A stretch of DNA of 64,000 nucleotides from Paraburkholderia caballeronis (GCF_900104845.1 NZ_FNSR01000001.1:1302001-1366000), one strand, 5' to 3'. Shown: positions 29,492 through 39,133, numbered from the stretch's first letter. The notes: a model not told the origin generated them from the letters alone. Translations and numbers: made by a program.

Positions 29492-29697
29492 GGCGCGTAT
29501 TGTATCGCGCGTGCGGCGGCGTACCGCCGCAGCGCGGGCGTCGTCGCCGACGCGAAAACGCGCGCGCCGCGCATCGGGGAAACGCGTGGCGGTGCGTGTG
29601 CGCAGTCCTTGCTATGATCGCGGGATGCGCGGACGACGCGCATCGAGCATCGACCACCAGCGGGCCGCATCGGCCCCGAACCCGGACCGTAACGACA

Positions 29698-31068
29698 ATG
29701 GCAGCAGACCTCGAAGCCCGGCAGCGATTTTTTCCGCATACGCAGGACGAACTGAAGGAGATCGCGTCGGACATCCTCCGTCACGCGAAGACGCTCGGCG
29801 CGACCGATGCGGCGACCGAAATCTCCGAAGGCGACGGCCTGTCGGTGTCGGTGCGCCGCGGCGAAGTCGAGACGATCGAGCATAACCGCGACAAGATGGT
29901 CGGCGTGACCGTCTACCTCGGCAACAAGCGCGGCAACGCGAGCACGTCGGACTTCTCGCCGCAGGCGCTGAAGGACACGGTCGCGGCCGCGTACAACATC
30001 GCGCGCTTCACCGCGGACGACGACTGCGCGGGCCTCGCGGACCGCGACCTGCTGGAAACCGCGCCGCGCGACCTCGACCTGTATCACCCGTGGTCGCTGT
30101 CCGCCGACGAGGCCGTCGAGATCGCGCGCCGCGCGGAAGACGCCGCGTTCGCGACCGACCCGCGCGTGCGCAATTCGGAAGGCGCGAGCGTATCCGCGCA
30201 GCATTCGCAGTTCGTGCTCGGCACGACGAGCGGCTTCCTGCACGGCTACCCGTATTCGCGCCACTACATCTCGTGCGCGCCGATCGCCGGCGAGGGCCGC
30301 AACATGCAGCGCGACGACTGGTACACGTCGCGCCGCAGCGCGAGCGAACTGGCCGCGCCTGAGGCGGTCGGCCGTTACGCGGCGGAACGCGCGCTCGCGC
30401 GGCTCGGCGCGCGCGGGCTCGACACGCGCAAGGTGCCGGTGCTGTTCGAGGCGCCGATCGCGGCGGGCCTGCTCGGCGCGTTCGTGCAGGCGACGAGCGG
30501 CGGCGCGCTGTACCGCAAGACCTCGTTCCTCGTCGACAGCCTCGGCAAGCCGGTGTTCGCGCCGCACATCCAGATCGTCGAGGACCCGCACGTGCCGCGC
30601 GCGGCCGGCAGCGCGCCGTTCGACGAGGAGGGCGTGCGCACGCGCCATCGCGACGTCGTGAAGGACGGCGTCGTGCAGGGTTATTTCCTGTCGAGTTATT
30701 CGGCGCGCAAGCTCGGCATGCAGACGACCGGCAACGCCGGCGGCTCGCACAACCTCGCGCTGCAAAGCTCGCTGACGCAGCCGGACGACGACTTCGAGGC
30801 GATGCTGAAGAAACTCGGCACCGGCCTGTTGCTGACCGAACTGATGGGGCAGGGCGTGAACTTCGTGACCGGCGACTATTCGCGCGGCGCGTCGGGCTTC
30901 TGGGTCGAGAACGGCGTGATCCAGTATCCGGTCGAGGAGATCACCGTCGCGTCGACGTTGCAGGAGATGTTCCGCCACATCGTCGCGGTCGGCGCGGATA
31001 CGCTGGCGCGCGGCACGCGGCAGACCGGCTCGGTGCTGATCGAGCGGATGACGGTCGCCGGGCAGTAA
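29698..31068 (+). CDS. pmbA: Metalloprotease PmbA/TldE family
   Basis: 456 residues of the TldD/PmbA family. PmbA (TldE) is the non-catalytic or regulatory partner of TldD in the heterodimeric protease that matures microcin B17 and helps degrade CcdA. Motifs include ENGVIQYPVEEITVAST near the C terminus and SEGASVSAQHSQF. As expected for the E-type subunit, no HExxxH zinc motif is visible. ATG 29698; a TATGAT -10-like hexamer lies at 29613. The TldD gene is not in this window. A terminator follows. Confidence 0.93.
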   Translation: MAADLEARQRFFPHTQDELKEIASDILRHAKTLGATDAATEISEGDGLSVSVRRGEVETIEHNRDKMVGVTVYLGNKRGNASTSDFSPQALKDTVAAAYNIARFTADDDCAGLADRDLLETAPRDLDLYHPWSLSADEAVEIARRAEDAAFATDPRVRNSEGASVSAQHSQFVLGTTSGFLHGYPYSRHYISCAPIAGEGRNMQRDDWYTSRRSASELAAPEAVGRYAAERALARLGARGLDTRKVPVLFEAPIAAGLLGAFVQATSGGALYRKTSFLVDSLGKPVFAPHIQIVEDPHVPRAAGSAPFDEEGVRTRHRDVVKDGVVQGYFLSSYSARKLGMQTTGNAGGSHNLALQSSLTQPDDDFEAMLKKLGTGLLLTELMGQGVNFVTGDYSRGASGFWVENGVIQYPVEEITVASTLQEMFRHIVAVGADTLARGTRQTGSVLIERMTVAGQ

Positions 31069-31121
31069 GCCGGGCGGTTGCGGCGCGGCGTCGATCGATG
31101 CCGCGCCCGCGCCTTGAAACG

Positions 31122-31157
31122 AAAACGGTACGCGCTGCGCGTACCGTTTTTTTTTGC
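31122..31157 (+). terminator. Terminator between convergent pmbA and folA
   Basis: AAAACGGTACGCG pairs with CGCGTACCGTTTT around a 3-nt loop, followed by nine T residues. The A-run on the left gives it some function on the other strand as well. Confidence 0.92.
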
Positions 31158-31196
31158 CAGGCGATGCGAAGCTTCAGCCGCGGATGACGCGGACCG

Positions 31197-31694
31197 TCAG
31201 TCGCGCCGCTCGTAGGTGACGAACGCGAAATCGAAGTCGTTCGGCGGATTCGCGTGCAGCGTGTCGCGCGCCGTCTCGCGCCAGTGCGCGGGATCGGGGG
31301 CGGGGAACGTCGCGTCGCCGTCGAAGTCGGCGGCGATCTCGGTGACGATCAGCTTGTGCGCCTTCTCGATGCCTTCGACGTACAGTTGCGCGCCGCCGAT
31401 CAGGAATGCCTCCGGCGCGTGGTCCTGCGCGGCGAGCGCGAGCGCCTCGTCGAGGCTCGTCGCCGTGTCGCAGCCCGGAAAGCGTTTCGACGCGTCGCGC
31501 GTGACGACGATGTTGCGCCGGCCCGGCAGCACGCGGCCGATCGATTCGTGCGTCTTGCGGCCCATCACGATCGGCGCGCCCATCGTCGTGCGCTTGAAGA
31601 ACGCGAGGTCTTCGGGCAGCCGCCAGGGCAGTTGGTTGTCGCGGCCGATCACGCCATTGCGCGCGCGGGCGACGATCAGCGTGAGCGTCGTCAT
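31197..31694 (-). CDS. folA: Dihydrofolate reductase
   Basis: 165 residues. Substrate and NADPH contacts are visible: [28 protein letters not shown] N terminus (the acidic residue in PEDLAFFK), [15 protein letters not shown] and the LIGGAQLY segment. It reduces dihydrofolate made by ThyA. ATG 31694 was chosen; an in-frame upstream start at 31724 adds ten non-homologous residues. Here folA and thyA, often neighbours in bacteria, are separated by 10.6 kb holding the Fap-like locus. Confidence 0.95.
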   Translation of the reverse strand: MTTLTLIVARARNGVIGRDNQLPWRLPEDLAFFKRTTMGAPIVMGRKTHESIGRVLPGRRNIVVTRDASKRFPGCDTATSLDEALALAAQDHAPEAFLIGGAQLYVEGIEKAHKLIVTEIAADFDGDATFPAPDPAHWRETARDTLHANPPNDFDFAFVTYERRD

Positions 31695-31799
31695 CGAACA
31701 GGTCGGGTGGAGTCTGGAGCGCACCGATTCTACCCGACGCGGGCGGCCACGGCCGTCCGCGCTAACCCGCGCCGACGTCCTGACGATCCTCCGCGCCGC

Positions 31800-33311
31800 T
31801 CACTCGTGAGCTTCCGCATCGGCATCGAACGTCGTCTTTTCGTCGCGCAGCCCGTGCGAGCCCATCAGCCGGTACAGCGTCACGCGCGAGATGCCGAGTT
31901 CGGCCGCCGCCTCTGCGAGCCGGTGCCGGTGCCGCAGCAGCGCCGCTTCGATCGCGCGCCGCTCGGCCGCCTCGCGCGCCTGCGCGAGCGTCAGCGTCTC
32001 GCTGCCGGCGAACTGCGCGAGGTCGAGGTCTTCCGCCGAGATCAGCTTGCTTTCGGCCATCACGATCGCGCGGCGCACGCGGTTGATCAACTCGCGCACG
32101 TTGCCGGGCCAGTTGTAGTTGTACATCGCCTCGATCGCGCACGGCGTGAAGCCGCGGATCCGGCGCGCGCTGTCCATCTTGAACTTGCGCAGGATGTGGT
32201 GCGCGAGGATCTCGATGTCCTTGCCGCGCGCGCGCAGCGGCGGCTCGTCCACGCGCAGCACGCACAGCCGGTGATACAGGTCCTGCCGGAAGCGCCCTTC
32301 GCGCATCGCGGTTTCGAGATCGACGTGGGTCGCGGAGATGATCCGCACGTCCACCTGAATCTGCTCGTGGCCGCCGAGCCGCTCGATCTTGCCTTCCTGA
32401 AGGAAGCGCAGCAGGCTCGCCTGGCTCTCCAGCGGCAGGTCGCCGATTTCGTCGAGGAACAGCGTGCCGCCGTCGGCCGACTCGACGCGGCCGACCTTGC
32501 GCTGGTTCGCGCCGGTGAACGCGCCGCGCTCGTAGCCGAACAGTTCGGATTGCAGCAGATGATGCGGGATCGCGCCGCAGTTGATCGGCACGAACGGCGC
32601 CTTGCGGCGCGCGGAGCGCTCGTGGATCGCGAGCGCGGTCAGCTCCTTGCCGGTGCCCGACTCGCCGGAGATGAACACGGTCGCGTCGGTGTTCGCGACC
32701 TTGCGGATCGTGCGGAACAGTTGCTGCATCGCGTCGCAGGTGCCGACCATCTCGTCGTCGTCCGGCGTAGCAGTGGCGGCCGGCGGCGCGTCCAGGTCGC
32801 ACAGCGCGACCATCCCGAGCGCGTGGTTCACGAGGTAGTCGAGCGTCGCGTGCGCGACCGGCAGCTGCACGTAGTCGAAGCAGTAATGGCGGATCAGCCG
32901 GCGCACGCCCGGATCGGCGAGGCGGTTTTCGTCGGTCAGCACGATCCAGCCGACCTGCTGAAGCCGCAGGCTCGTTTCGAGGCTCCCCAGTTCGCGCTGC
33001 CCGAAGCCGGTCAGGTCGACGACGCCCGCGCACGCGAGGTCGGGTTTCAACTGCTTCGTCGCCTCGTATGGCGTGCGCGCCGTCACCAGATCCCAGCCGC
33101 GGCTCTTCAGGTACGCGACGAGCGCCATGTCCGGCGCGCGCGCGACGTACAGCAGCGGGCGCTCGGTGGCGGGTTCGGACTGCGGAGCGCGCAGCGTGTC
33201 GTCGTGGTCCTGCGGCGCGACGGCGGATTGCGGCGGCCTCGTGACCGCGAGCCGCCGCGCGACGCTCGCGAAGGGCGTCACGTTGGCGCTCAGAGGGGAG
33301 GGTTCGCGCAC
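31800..33311 (-). CDS. Sigma-54-dependent activator with VpsR-like N-terminal domain (fap regulator 1)
   Basis: 503 residues. The AAA+ domain has Walker A GESGTGKE, the sigma-54-contact loop GAFTGA and Walker [14 protein letters not shown]; a C-terminal Fis-type HTH ends [18 protein letters not shown]. The N-terminal about 190 residues look like a degenerate, VpsR-type receiver without the usual phosphorylation site in context. The start is GTG at 33311 with AGAGG upstream. It begins 16 bp after the fapF-like stop on the same strand and is therefore the last gene of the fap-like operon. It is a close paralogue of the activator at 40731-42128. Confidence 0.88.
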   Translation of the reverse strand: MREPSPLSANVTPFASVARRLAVTRPPQSAVAPQDHDDTLRAPQSEPATERPLLYVARAPDMALVAYLKSRGWDLVTARTPYEATKQLKPDLACAGVVDLTGFGQRELGSLETSLRLQQVGWIVLTDENRLADPGVRRLIRHYCFDYVQLPVAHATLDYLVNHALGMVALCDLDAPPAATATPDDDEMVGTCDAMQQLFRTIRKVANTDATVFISGESGTGKELTALAIHERSARRKAPFVPINCGAIPHHLLQSELFGYERGAFTGANQRKVGRVESADGGTLFLDEIGDLPLESQASLLRFLQEGKIERLGGHEQIQVDVRIISATHVDLETAMREGRFRQDLYHRLCVLRVDEPPLRARGKDIEILAHHILRKFKMDSARRIRGFTPCAIEAMYNYNWPGNVRELINRVRRAIVMAESKLISAEDLDLAQFAGSETLTLAQAREAAERRAIEAALLRHRHRLAEAAAELGISRVTLYRLMGSHGLRDEKTTFDADAEAHE

Positions 33312-33327
33312 GATGGCCTCTCGTTCG

Positions 33328-34800
33328 TCAGAAGGTGTAAGGGAAGCGGACCCCGACGACGAAGTTCGGCGCGTCGGGCGTCAGCCCGACCGACAGCGCG
33401 CCGTTGATCGTCAGGTGCTTGTTGATTACGTGGTTCAGGCCGAAATTCAGCACGGCCGCGGTCGTCTGGCTGCCCGGCACGTCGCTCCACGCGCCGCCCG
33501 GCGCTTTCGTCTTCGACTTCGGCTGCAGCGCCATCGTGTACGAGATGCTCGCGGAGTCCTTGTCCGAGAACGCGAGCGCGACGCCGCCGCCGAACTGGAT
33601 GATGTCGCCGAGCTTCACGTTCGCGGGCTGCGTCTGCCCGACCACGGACGAGATGTCCGCGAACGAGCGCGCGACGTTGTACGTGTAGGACAGGCTGCCG
33701 AACAGCACGACCGGGTCGTACGTCTTCAGCACCGACATGCCGGCCGTCACGTTCCAGAAGCCGGTGCCGGTCGGCAGTTCGCCCGGCGCGACGAGGTTCG
33801 TGTTGTCCTGCGTGAGTTGCTGCACCTTGATGCCGAACGGCGACGTGCCGGTCGGCGCTTTCACGCGCAGGCTGCCGACGACGTCGGGCAGGTTGTTGGT
33901 CTCCTTCAGGAACTGGTAGTAGATCCCGAAGTTCACGTCGCCGATGGCGTGCGAGCTGACCGACGCATCGGACAGCGTGCCGGCCGCGCCGCCCGCGCCC
34001 CCGACGATGAAGCTGCTGTTGCGGTACATGTACGGCACGTCGACGTCGACGCTGATCCGGTCGGTGAGGCCGTAGCGCGTGTCGAGGTCGGCCATCACCT
34101 GGTGCGACTTCGTCTGGCCGAGGTTGATGTTGCCGAGGAAGATCGCGTCGAGCGCGAGGAAGCCGGACAACTGCAACTGGCGACGGTCGTAATAGGTATC
34201 GCTGATGCCCCAGTCGAGCGTCAGCCGGCGGTCGAAGAGCGGCGCGTGCTCGCGCTGCACGACCGCCTGCTCGGCCTGCGTGCGGGTCGGCTCGGCGGCC
34301 TTCTGCGTCTGCCCGACCGCGGTCGTCTCGCCGGGCTGCTGCGGGCCGCTCGCGGCGGCGCTGCCGGTCGCGCCCGCGGTGACGCCGCTGTCCGGCGCTG
34401 GCGGGTTGACCGGCACGCCGGTCGCGGTGCCGGTCTGCGCGCCGGGCGCGTTCACGCCGGGCGTCGCCTGCGCGAGTTGCGGCAGAGGCGGCAGCGGCAC
34501 CGGCAGGCCGTCCGCGCCGGGTTGTTCCGCGACGCTGTCGCCGTCCGGCGCGGTCCCGCCGGACAATCCGCGTCCGCGCTGCGCCATCTCCAGGTTCGTC
34601 ACCTGGCGCTCCAGCGACTGGATCTGTCGTTGCTGCTCATCGACCACGCGCATCAGAGTGTTCAGACGATCTTCGAGTGACTGGTTCGTCAGCGCCTGCG
34701 CGCCGGCGTCCCGCGAAAACACAAAAAACAGCAGTACGGCTGCTGCGGGTATGGCGGCGAGCGCCGGCCGCCCCGCGACGGTCCTCGACATCGTGTTCAT
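33328..34800 (-). CDS. fapF: FapF-like outer-membrane beta-barrel protein with N-terminal coiled coil
   Basis: 490 residues. Signal peptide (residues 1-35, ending AGA-QA), then a coiled coil at about residues 41-73 (EDRLNTLMRVVDEQQRQIQS...), a Gly/Pro/Ala-rich linker to about residue 180, and a C-terminal barrel of alternating amphipathic strands ending in Phe (VVGVRFPYTF), the usual OMP sorting end. Coiled coil plus linker plus barrel is the plan of Pseudomonas FapF, the trimeric channel that exports amyloid subunits. The order after a C39 peptidase and FapE-like gene supports this. Distinct OMP families could share parts of the plan. Confidence 0.75.
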   Translation of the reverse strand: MNTMSRTVAGRPALAAIPAAAVLLFFVFSRDAGAQALTNQSLEDRLNTLMRVVDEQQRQIQSLERQVTNLEMAQRGRGLSGGTAPDGDSVAEQPGADGLPVPLPPLPQLAQATPGVNAPGAQTGTATGVPVNPPAPDSGVTAGATGSAAASGPQQPGETTAVGQTQKAAEPTRTQAEQAVVQREHAPLFDRRLTLDWGISDTYYDRRQLQLSGFLALDAIFLGNINLGQTKSHQVMADLDTRYGLTDRISVDVDVPYMYRNSSFIVGGAGGAAGTLSDASVSSHAIGDVNFGIYYQFLKETNNLPDVVGSLRVKAPTGTSPFGIKVQQLTQDNTNLVAPGELPTGTGFWNVTAGMSVLKTYDPVVLFGSLSYTYNVARSFADISSVVGQTQPANVKLGDIIQFGGGVALAFSDKDSASISYTMALQPKSKTKAPGGAWSDVPGSQTTAAVLNFGLNHVINKHLTINGALSVGLTPDAPNFVVGVRFPYTF

Positions 34801-34937
34801 TGTTGTTCCCCCGGATTGCCGCGGGCGCCGAACCGTCCGGCGCGACCCCCGCGCATTGCGATGCTCCTGTCTTGCTGCGGCTACATCGTGCGGGTCGCGG
34901 CCCGCTCAAGGTCTCCTCGTCATCCTTCCATTTCCCG

Positions 34938-35777
34938 CTAGCGGACGTTGCGCAGCGCCTGCAATACGCCGGTCTGCCGCAGCATCGCGCCGCTGATCTG
35001 CTGCGTCTGCAATACGAGCTGCAACTGGTTCGCGACCTGCTGGCTGTTGCCCGCCACCTGCAGCAACTGCGCGATCGAGCCGGCCTGCTGCGCGTTGCCC
35101 GGCGCGATGCTCTGCGTGGCGATGCCGGCCGGCGTCTGCAATGAAACCGTGACGCCGCCGTTCGCGAACGCGATGCCGGCCTTCACCGTGCCGGTTGCAT
35201 TGGCCGCGCTCGCGGACGGCGATGCGCTGCCGCCCGCCACGTTCGCGAACTGCGCCGCGTTGTTGCTGTAGTCGATCTGCGTGGCGTTGGTGCCGACGTT
35301 ATTGTTGCCGGCGACCTGGGTGACCTGCGATACGCCGTTCACCGACACGTTCTGGCCGCCGTTCGCGCTCGCGTCCGGATTCGCGCCGCTGTTCGCGGCG
35401 TTCGTGCCGTGGCCGGCGTCGAGCACGTGCGCGGCGGTCTGCACCTGCGCGCTGACCTGGTTCGCGGCGTTCTGCGCGACCACCAGCGAGCCTTGCGCGA
35501 CGGCGGTCGCGCCGTTCGGCAGATGCCATTGCGAGAGCAGGTTCAGCACGAACCCGGAGATCATCTGGCTGCCGGCGTATTTGCCGGTCTGGGAGGCGAG
35601 TACGTCGTCGTCGACGGACTGCCATCGAAGGGTCTGCTGCCCGGCGCCGCCGGCCGAAAGAAAGGCCGGCAGTGTTTCTGCGCCGGGGCTGTCGGCGGTA
35701 GACGCTCCGCTCGCGTGGCCGCACGCGAGCGCGCAGAGCGCGGCCGTGACGCCATACGTGGAGAGGTAGCGTTTCAT
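34938..35777 (-). CDS. fapE: FapE-like secreted protein, amyloid-associated
   Basis: 279 residues. Signal peptide (residues 1-24, cleavage after ASG-A); the rest is rich in Gln, Asn, Ala, Ser and Gly, with few charges, like a surface amyloid accessory protein. A motif VDDDVLASQTG (about residues 54-64) resembles LDDQTLSRQRG in the first gene of the operon. It starts 12 bp after the FapD-like gene without a clear Shine-Dalgarno, so translation is probably coupled. In Pseudomonas FapE is a minor fibril component. Assignment is by position and composition more than by sequence. Confidence 0.6.
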   Translation of the reverse strand: MKRYLSTYGVTAALCALACGHASGASTADSPGAETLPAFLSAGGAGQQTLRWQSVDDDVLASQTGKYAGSQMISGFVLNLLSQWHLPNGATAVAQGSLVVAQNAANQVSAQVQTAAHVLDAGHGTNAANSGANPDASANGGQNVSVNGVSQVTQVAGNNNVGTNATQIDYSNNAAQFANVAGGSASPSASAANATGTVKAGIAFANGGVTVSLQTPAGIATQSIAPGNAQQAGSIAQLLQVAGNSQQVANQLQLVLQTQQISGAMLRQTGVLQALRNVR

Positions 35778-35789
35778 GACGGTTTGGTT

Positions 35790-36503
35790 TCAGAACAGGA
35801 CGGCCTTGTCGAGGCCGAATTCAACGAAGGGGGTCGCAGCCGTGCCGTTGGCGAGCGCGGTGGAGCGCAGCTTCAGCGCGAGCGACTCGTTGTTCTGCAA
35901 CAGCGGGGAGTCCTCCCTGAACGGTTTGCCGAGAACGGCGAACACGAGGCCGTTCCACGTTTTGGCGAAGTCGCTTTCGTTGACGATGCGGTTGCCGAGC
36001 GCGGGGTCGGCGATGAAGATGCGGCCGTTTTCGGCGTGCTTGACGATCACGAAGTGCTCGTAGCCGTCGATGTTCATCAGCACCATTACTGGAATCTGCA
36101 GGTGGTAGAGCGCATCGGTGTTGACCCTGAAGCCCCGGCCGCGCATTCCGATCGTCTCGACGAACTTTTTCATGTCGAGCATCGAGAAGCCGTTCTTGAT
36201 GACCACCTCCGGCGTCGAGAACGCCATCATCCGGCGGATCAGTTCGGTTTCCGGAATATCGATTCCGTAGCCGTATTTGAGCAGCGTCGCGAGCGCGGCG
36301 GCGCCGCAGCTATAGTCGAATTGCTGGTTGACGATGCTGGTGTAGCGGATGTCTCTCATCGAACGAATGGGCTTCTTCAGCGGCACGCCGACGAGGTTAG
36401 TCGTATCGAGGGTCGATTGTGCGTGGGCCGGCGCACACAACAGGCAACTTGCCAGTGCGACGACGAAAGCCTTTGCCGCCGGGAGCGGAACGAGCCCGGA
36501 CAT
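35790..36503 (-). CDS. fapD: FapD-like periplasmic C39 peptidase
   Basis: 237 residues with signal peptide (residues 1-28, AHA-Q). The C39 catalytic cysteine is in FDYSCGAAALATLL (about residue 66), the histidine in YEHFVIVKH (about 147), and the aspartate in FIADPALGNR (about 164). C39 peptidases usually cut after double-glycine leaders and are often fused to ABC transporters; this one is free-standing and exported, as is FapD of the Fap amyloid system. A strong AGGAGACCA Shine-Dalgarno precedes the ATG at 36503. It lies just after the 49-bp hairpin array. Confidence 0.82.
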   Translation of the reverse strand: MSGLVPLPAAKAFVVALASCLLCAPAHAQSTLDTTNLVGVPLKKPIRSMRDIRYTSIVNQQFDYSCGAAALATLLKYGYGIDIPETELIRRMMAFSTPEVVIKNGFSMLDMKKFVETIGMRGRGFRVNTDALYHLQIPVMVLMNIDGYEHFVIVKHAENGRIFIADPALGNRIVNESDFAKTWNGLVFAVLGKPFREDSPLLQNNESLALKLRSTALANGTAATPFVEFGLDKAVLF

Positions 36504-36881
36504 GATGGTCTCCTGTGTCGACCAGAGTTGGCGCTTTAGCGCCTACTCTGGTCCCATGCAAAGCTGTCGATCGGAGTTGGCGCTTTAGCGCCTACTCTGG
36601 TCCCATGCAAAGCGGTCGACCAGAGTTGGCGCTTTAGCGCCTACTCCGGTCCCATGCAAAGCTGTCGATCGGAGTTGGCGCTTTAGCGCCTACTCTGGTC
36701 CCATGCAAAGCGGTCGACCAGAATTGACGCTTCAACGCCTACTCCGATCCCCTGCAAAGCCGTCGATCGGGGTCAGTGCTGTAGCGCCTGCTTCGATCCC
36801 CTGCACGATGCTCGCCGTTGATCTGCCGCACCGGCCGCCGTGACGGCGACCGGTGCGCAGCTCCCCGTGCTGCGACGCGGC
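36504..36881. other. Intergenic region between fapC-like and fapD-like genes
   Basis: This 378-bp gap holds the six-unit 49-bp repeat (36517-36810), the fapD Shine-Dalgarno (about 36509-36513) and, at 36811-36881, about 70 bp of unremarkable sequence after the fapC stop. No ORF with coding character and no separate promoter was seen. Confidence 0.85.
36517..36810. repeat. Six tandem 49-bp hairpin units (three 98-bp dimers)
   Basis: Six copies of a 49-bp unit at 36517, 36566, 36615, 36664, 36713 and 36762. The core of the first copy is a palindrome: 8-bp arms ACCAGAGT/ACTCTGGT enclosing a T/T mismatch, 5-bp arms GGCGC/GCGCC and loop TTTA; then a constant tail CCCATGCAAAGC. Units alternate in type: odd ones begin ACCAGA, even ones ATCGG, so the real period may be 98 bp. 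Copies 5 and 6, nearest fapC, are diverged; 1-4 are nearly identical. In the operon transcript each unit would form a stem-loop between fapC and fapD. Confidence 0.93.
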
Positions 36882-38465
36882 TTAATGGCCGCTGTTCAGC
36901 GCAGCGATCGCGAGGCCGTTGTGCTGCAGGTTGCCGGCGCCGCCCGCGATGTTCACGCCGATGTTGCCGCTCGCGCCGTTGAGCGTGTTCGCGCCGAGGC
37001 TCGCGGTGCCCTGGAACGCACCCGTCACGACCATGTTCGCGCTTTGCGTGTTGTTGTCGGTCGCGACCATCGCGGTCGTCAGCGCGTAACCCGGGCTCGT
37101 CGTCGTCACCGCGCCGGCAAGGCTGTTGTTCTGGATGTTGCCGACGCCCGACGCGACGTTCACCCCGACGTTGCCGGTGACGCTCGACAGCGAGTTGTCG
37201 CCGACGGATGCGTTCAGGTTGTAGTTGTTGATCCGCGCGGTGCCGGAGCCTTGCTGCGCATTGAAGATCTGCGCATTGCCGAACACGTTGCCGACGTCCA
37301 CCGACGCGAGCGCGACGTTGTTCGCCTGCGCGTTGTCGACGCCCTCGGCGATGTTGATGCCGAGGTTGCCGGACACGCCGGTCGCCGCGTTGGTGCCGGT
37401 CGTCGCGTTCAGCGTCGCCGCCTGCTGCGTGTTCGTGATCTGCGTGAAGCTGCCGGTCGTCGTTTCATCGACCGTCGTCAGCGAGTCGCTGACGTTGTAG
37501 CCCCACGAATGGCTCGACGACGTGTCCTTCGCATACGACGACGACGACGAGCGCGAGCTGTCGTTCGACTTCGTCGTGTCGTGCGAGTACGAACTGTCCG
37601 AATCGCGCGAGCGGCTCGACGAGCCGTCGACGCTCGCGTTCAGCGACGCGCTCGCGCTGCCGTTCGCATACGCGTTGTTCGCGTTCGACGAGTTTGACGT
37701 CGCGTTCGAGTCGGTCGTGCGGCCCCACGAGTTCGACGCCTGCTTCGTGCCCGAGTTGTCGTGCGAGCTGTCGCGGTTGTGATACGTGCTGCCGTCGCCG
37801 CCGACGGTGACGCTCGCGCTGCCGTTGCCGAAGGTGCCGCTGCTCGACGTCTGGATGCCGACCGTTGCCATGCCGCCGCCGTCCTGCGAGTGCGACGACG
37901 TGTTGTTCGCGACGTCGCTGTGCGACTGCGTATGGCCGCTGCTGCCGGTGTTCGACGCGTGGTTCGTCGACGAGCTGTCGCTCGTGCTGCCGTTGTTGCT
38001 CGACACGCTGTACTGGCTGCCGACGCTCGCGTTCAGGCTGTTGCCGAAGCTCGAATTGCTGCTGGCGCTCTTGCTCGTGTTCGTGTCGATCGAGTGCGAG
38101 CCAGACGACGACTTCGACGCGTCCGAGTTCTGCGACGTGCTGAAGCTGCTGTTGTTGTACGTGCCGTTCGCGCCGGTGCCGTTCACGCTCCAGTTGCGGT
38201 CGTTGTAGGTGGTCGTCACCGCGCCGATCTGGAAGCTCTGGGCCTGCGGATACAGCGTCGCGTTCGCGTTGACGGTCTGGCTGTTGTTGATGACGGCGCC
38301 GGCAGTGCTCGACACCTGGACGCAGCCGAACAGCGTCACCCATCCTTCGATGCCGACCTGCTGACCGACGGCCGTCGAATTGAACAGGAAGGGGTTGGCC
38401 GGGGCCGCGAACGCGGAACCGGTCGCCGCTGCGAAGACTGCCGCTGCAATGAGTGTGCGCTTCAT
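36882..38465 (-). CDS. fapC: FapC-like amyloid subunit (large Ser/Asn-rich secreted protein)
   Basis: 527 residues, signal peptide (residues 1-20, AFA-A). Residues about 85-320 are extremely rich in Ser, Asn, Asp, Thr and His with poly-Ser tracts. Residues about 330-527 hold three imperfect copies of a 35-residue repeat with a G-N-[LVI]-G-[IV]-N core, then -A-x-G-x-x-N-x-Q-x-N-x-[LA], as in the Fap amyloid repeats; they are separated by linkers. There is a single Cys (FGCVQV, about residue 48). This fits the major fibre subunit FapC, though the long Ser-rich domain is larger than in Pseudomonas. CGGAG precedes ATG 38465. Confidence 0.7.
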   Translation of the reverse strand: MKRTLIAAAVFAAATGSAFAAPANPFLFNSTAVGQQVGIEGWVTLFGCVQVSSTAGAVINNSQTVNANATLYPQAQSFQIGAVTTTYNDRNWSVNGTGANGTYNNSSFSTSQNSDASKSSSGSHSIDTNTSKSASSNSSFGNSLNASVGSQYSVSSNNGSTSDSSSTNHASNTGSSGHTQSHSDVANNTSSHSQDGGGMATVGIQTSSSGTFGNGSASVTVGGDGSTYHNRDSSHDNSGTKQASNSWGRTTDSNATSNSSNANNAYANGSASASLNASVDGSSSRSRDSDSSYSHDTTKSNDSSRSSSSSYAKDTSSSHSWGYNVSDSLTTVDETTTGSFTQITNTQQAATLNATTGTNAATGVSGNLGINIAEGVDNAQANNVALASVDVGNVFGNAQIFNAQQGSGTARINNYNLNASVGDNSLSSVTGNVGVNVASGVGNIQNNSLAGAVTTTSPGYALTTAMVATDNNTQSANMVVTGAFQGTASLGANTLNGASGNIGVNIAGGAGNLQHNGLAIAALNSGH

Positions 38466-38494
38466 GGTTGTCGCTCCGATACGGATGTAGTCAG

Positions 38495-39133
38495 TTAAAA
38501 AAGAGTGCCCGCCGGGGGACGGAGCACAAAACTGTTCGCCGTGACGTTGCCGGCGCCGGCTGCCTGGTTGATCTGCACGAGACCGGTGGCATTCGCGAAG
38601 GCTGTATTGCCGATACTGGCCTCGCGAATGCCCTGTGCCTCGGCGGAGCGTCCCCGGCCGCCGTTGGTCGCGGCCGCGGCGGACAATACGACGTCCGAAA
38701 CGGCCTCGACCCCAATCGCAGCAGTGCCGAGCTGCGCACTGTTGCTCTGGACATTGCCCGCGCCCGCCGACTGGTTCACCATCACCGCGCCGGACGCATT
38801 CGAAAACGCATTCGCACCGATGCTCGCGCGCGCGGTCGTCACGACCGCGCTGCCGCTCGCGTGCTGCGCATTCAGGTTCAGGTTGCCGACGGCGCCGCCG
38901 TCGGTGATCGTCAACTGGTTGGCCTGCGCGTTGTTCAGGCCGGCGGCCTCGTTGACGGCGAGCGCGCCGGTCACGCCGATGGCCGCATCGGGCGCGACGC
39001 TCGCGTTCGCGCCGACGATCGCCTGCGCGTGCGCCGAGCCGCAGAGGGCGGCCGCGACAAGCAGCGCGGCGGCGTGTGCGAATCGTGCGAACCGCGCGCG
39101 GCGGAGCGGGACGCGATGCGCGCGCGGGCTCAC
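38495..39133 (-). CDS. fapB: FapB-like secreted repeat protein (minor amyloid subunit)
   Basis: 212 residues. The start is GTG at 39133, overlapping the previous stop (GTGA), then an Arg-rich N region and hydrophobic signal core (HAAALLVAAALCGSAHA-Q). The mature part has three repeats of about 30 residues with the core VNxAAGxxNxQxN (for example VNEAAGLNNAQAN and INQAAGAGNVTAN). These resemble the repeats of the fapC-like protein, but without its Ser-rich domain. Position before fapC and size near 190 residues suggest FapB, the nucleator subunit in Pseudomonas. The exact identity is inferred. Confidence 0.62.
   Translation of the reverse strand: MSPRAHRVPLRRARFARFAHAAALLVAAALCGSAHAQAIVGANASVAPDAAIGVTGALAVNEAAGLNNAQANQLTITDGGAVGNLNLNAQHASGSAVVTTARASIGANAFSNASGAVMVNQSAGAGNVQSNSAQLGTAAIGVEAVSDVVLSAAAATNGGRGRSAEAQGIREASIGNTAFANATGLVQINQAAGAGNVTANSFVLRPPAGTLF

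Noticed and set aside
36517..36810. CRISPR array
   Set aside because: The 49-bp units are directly adjacent with no unique spacers, and no cas genes are near.
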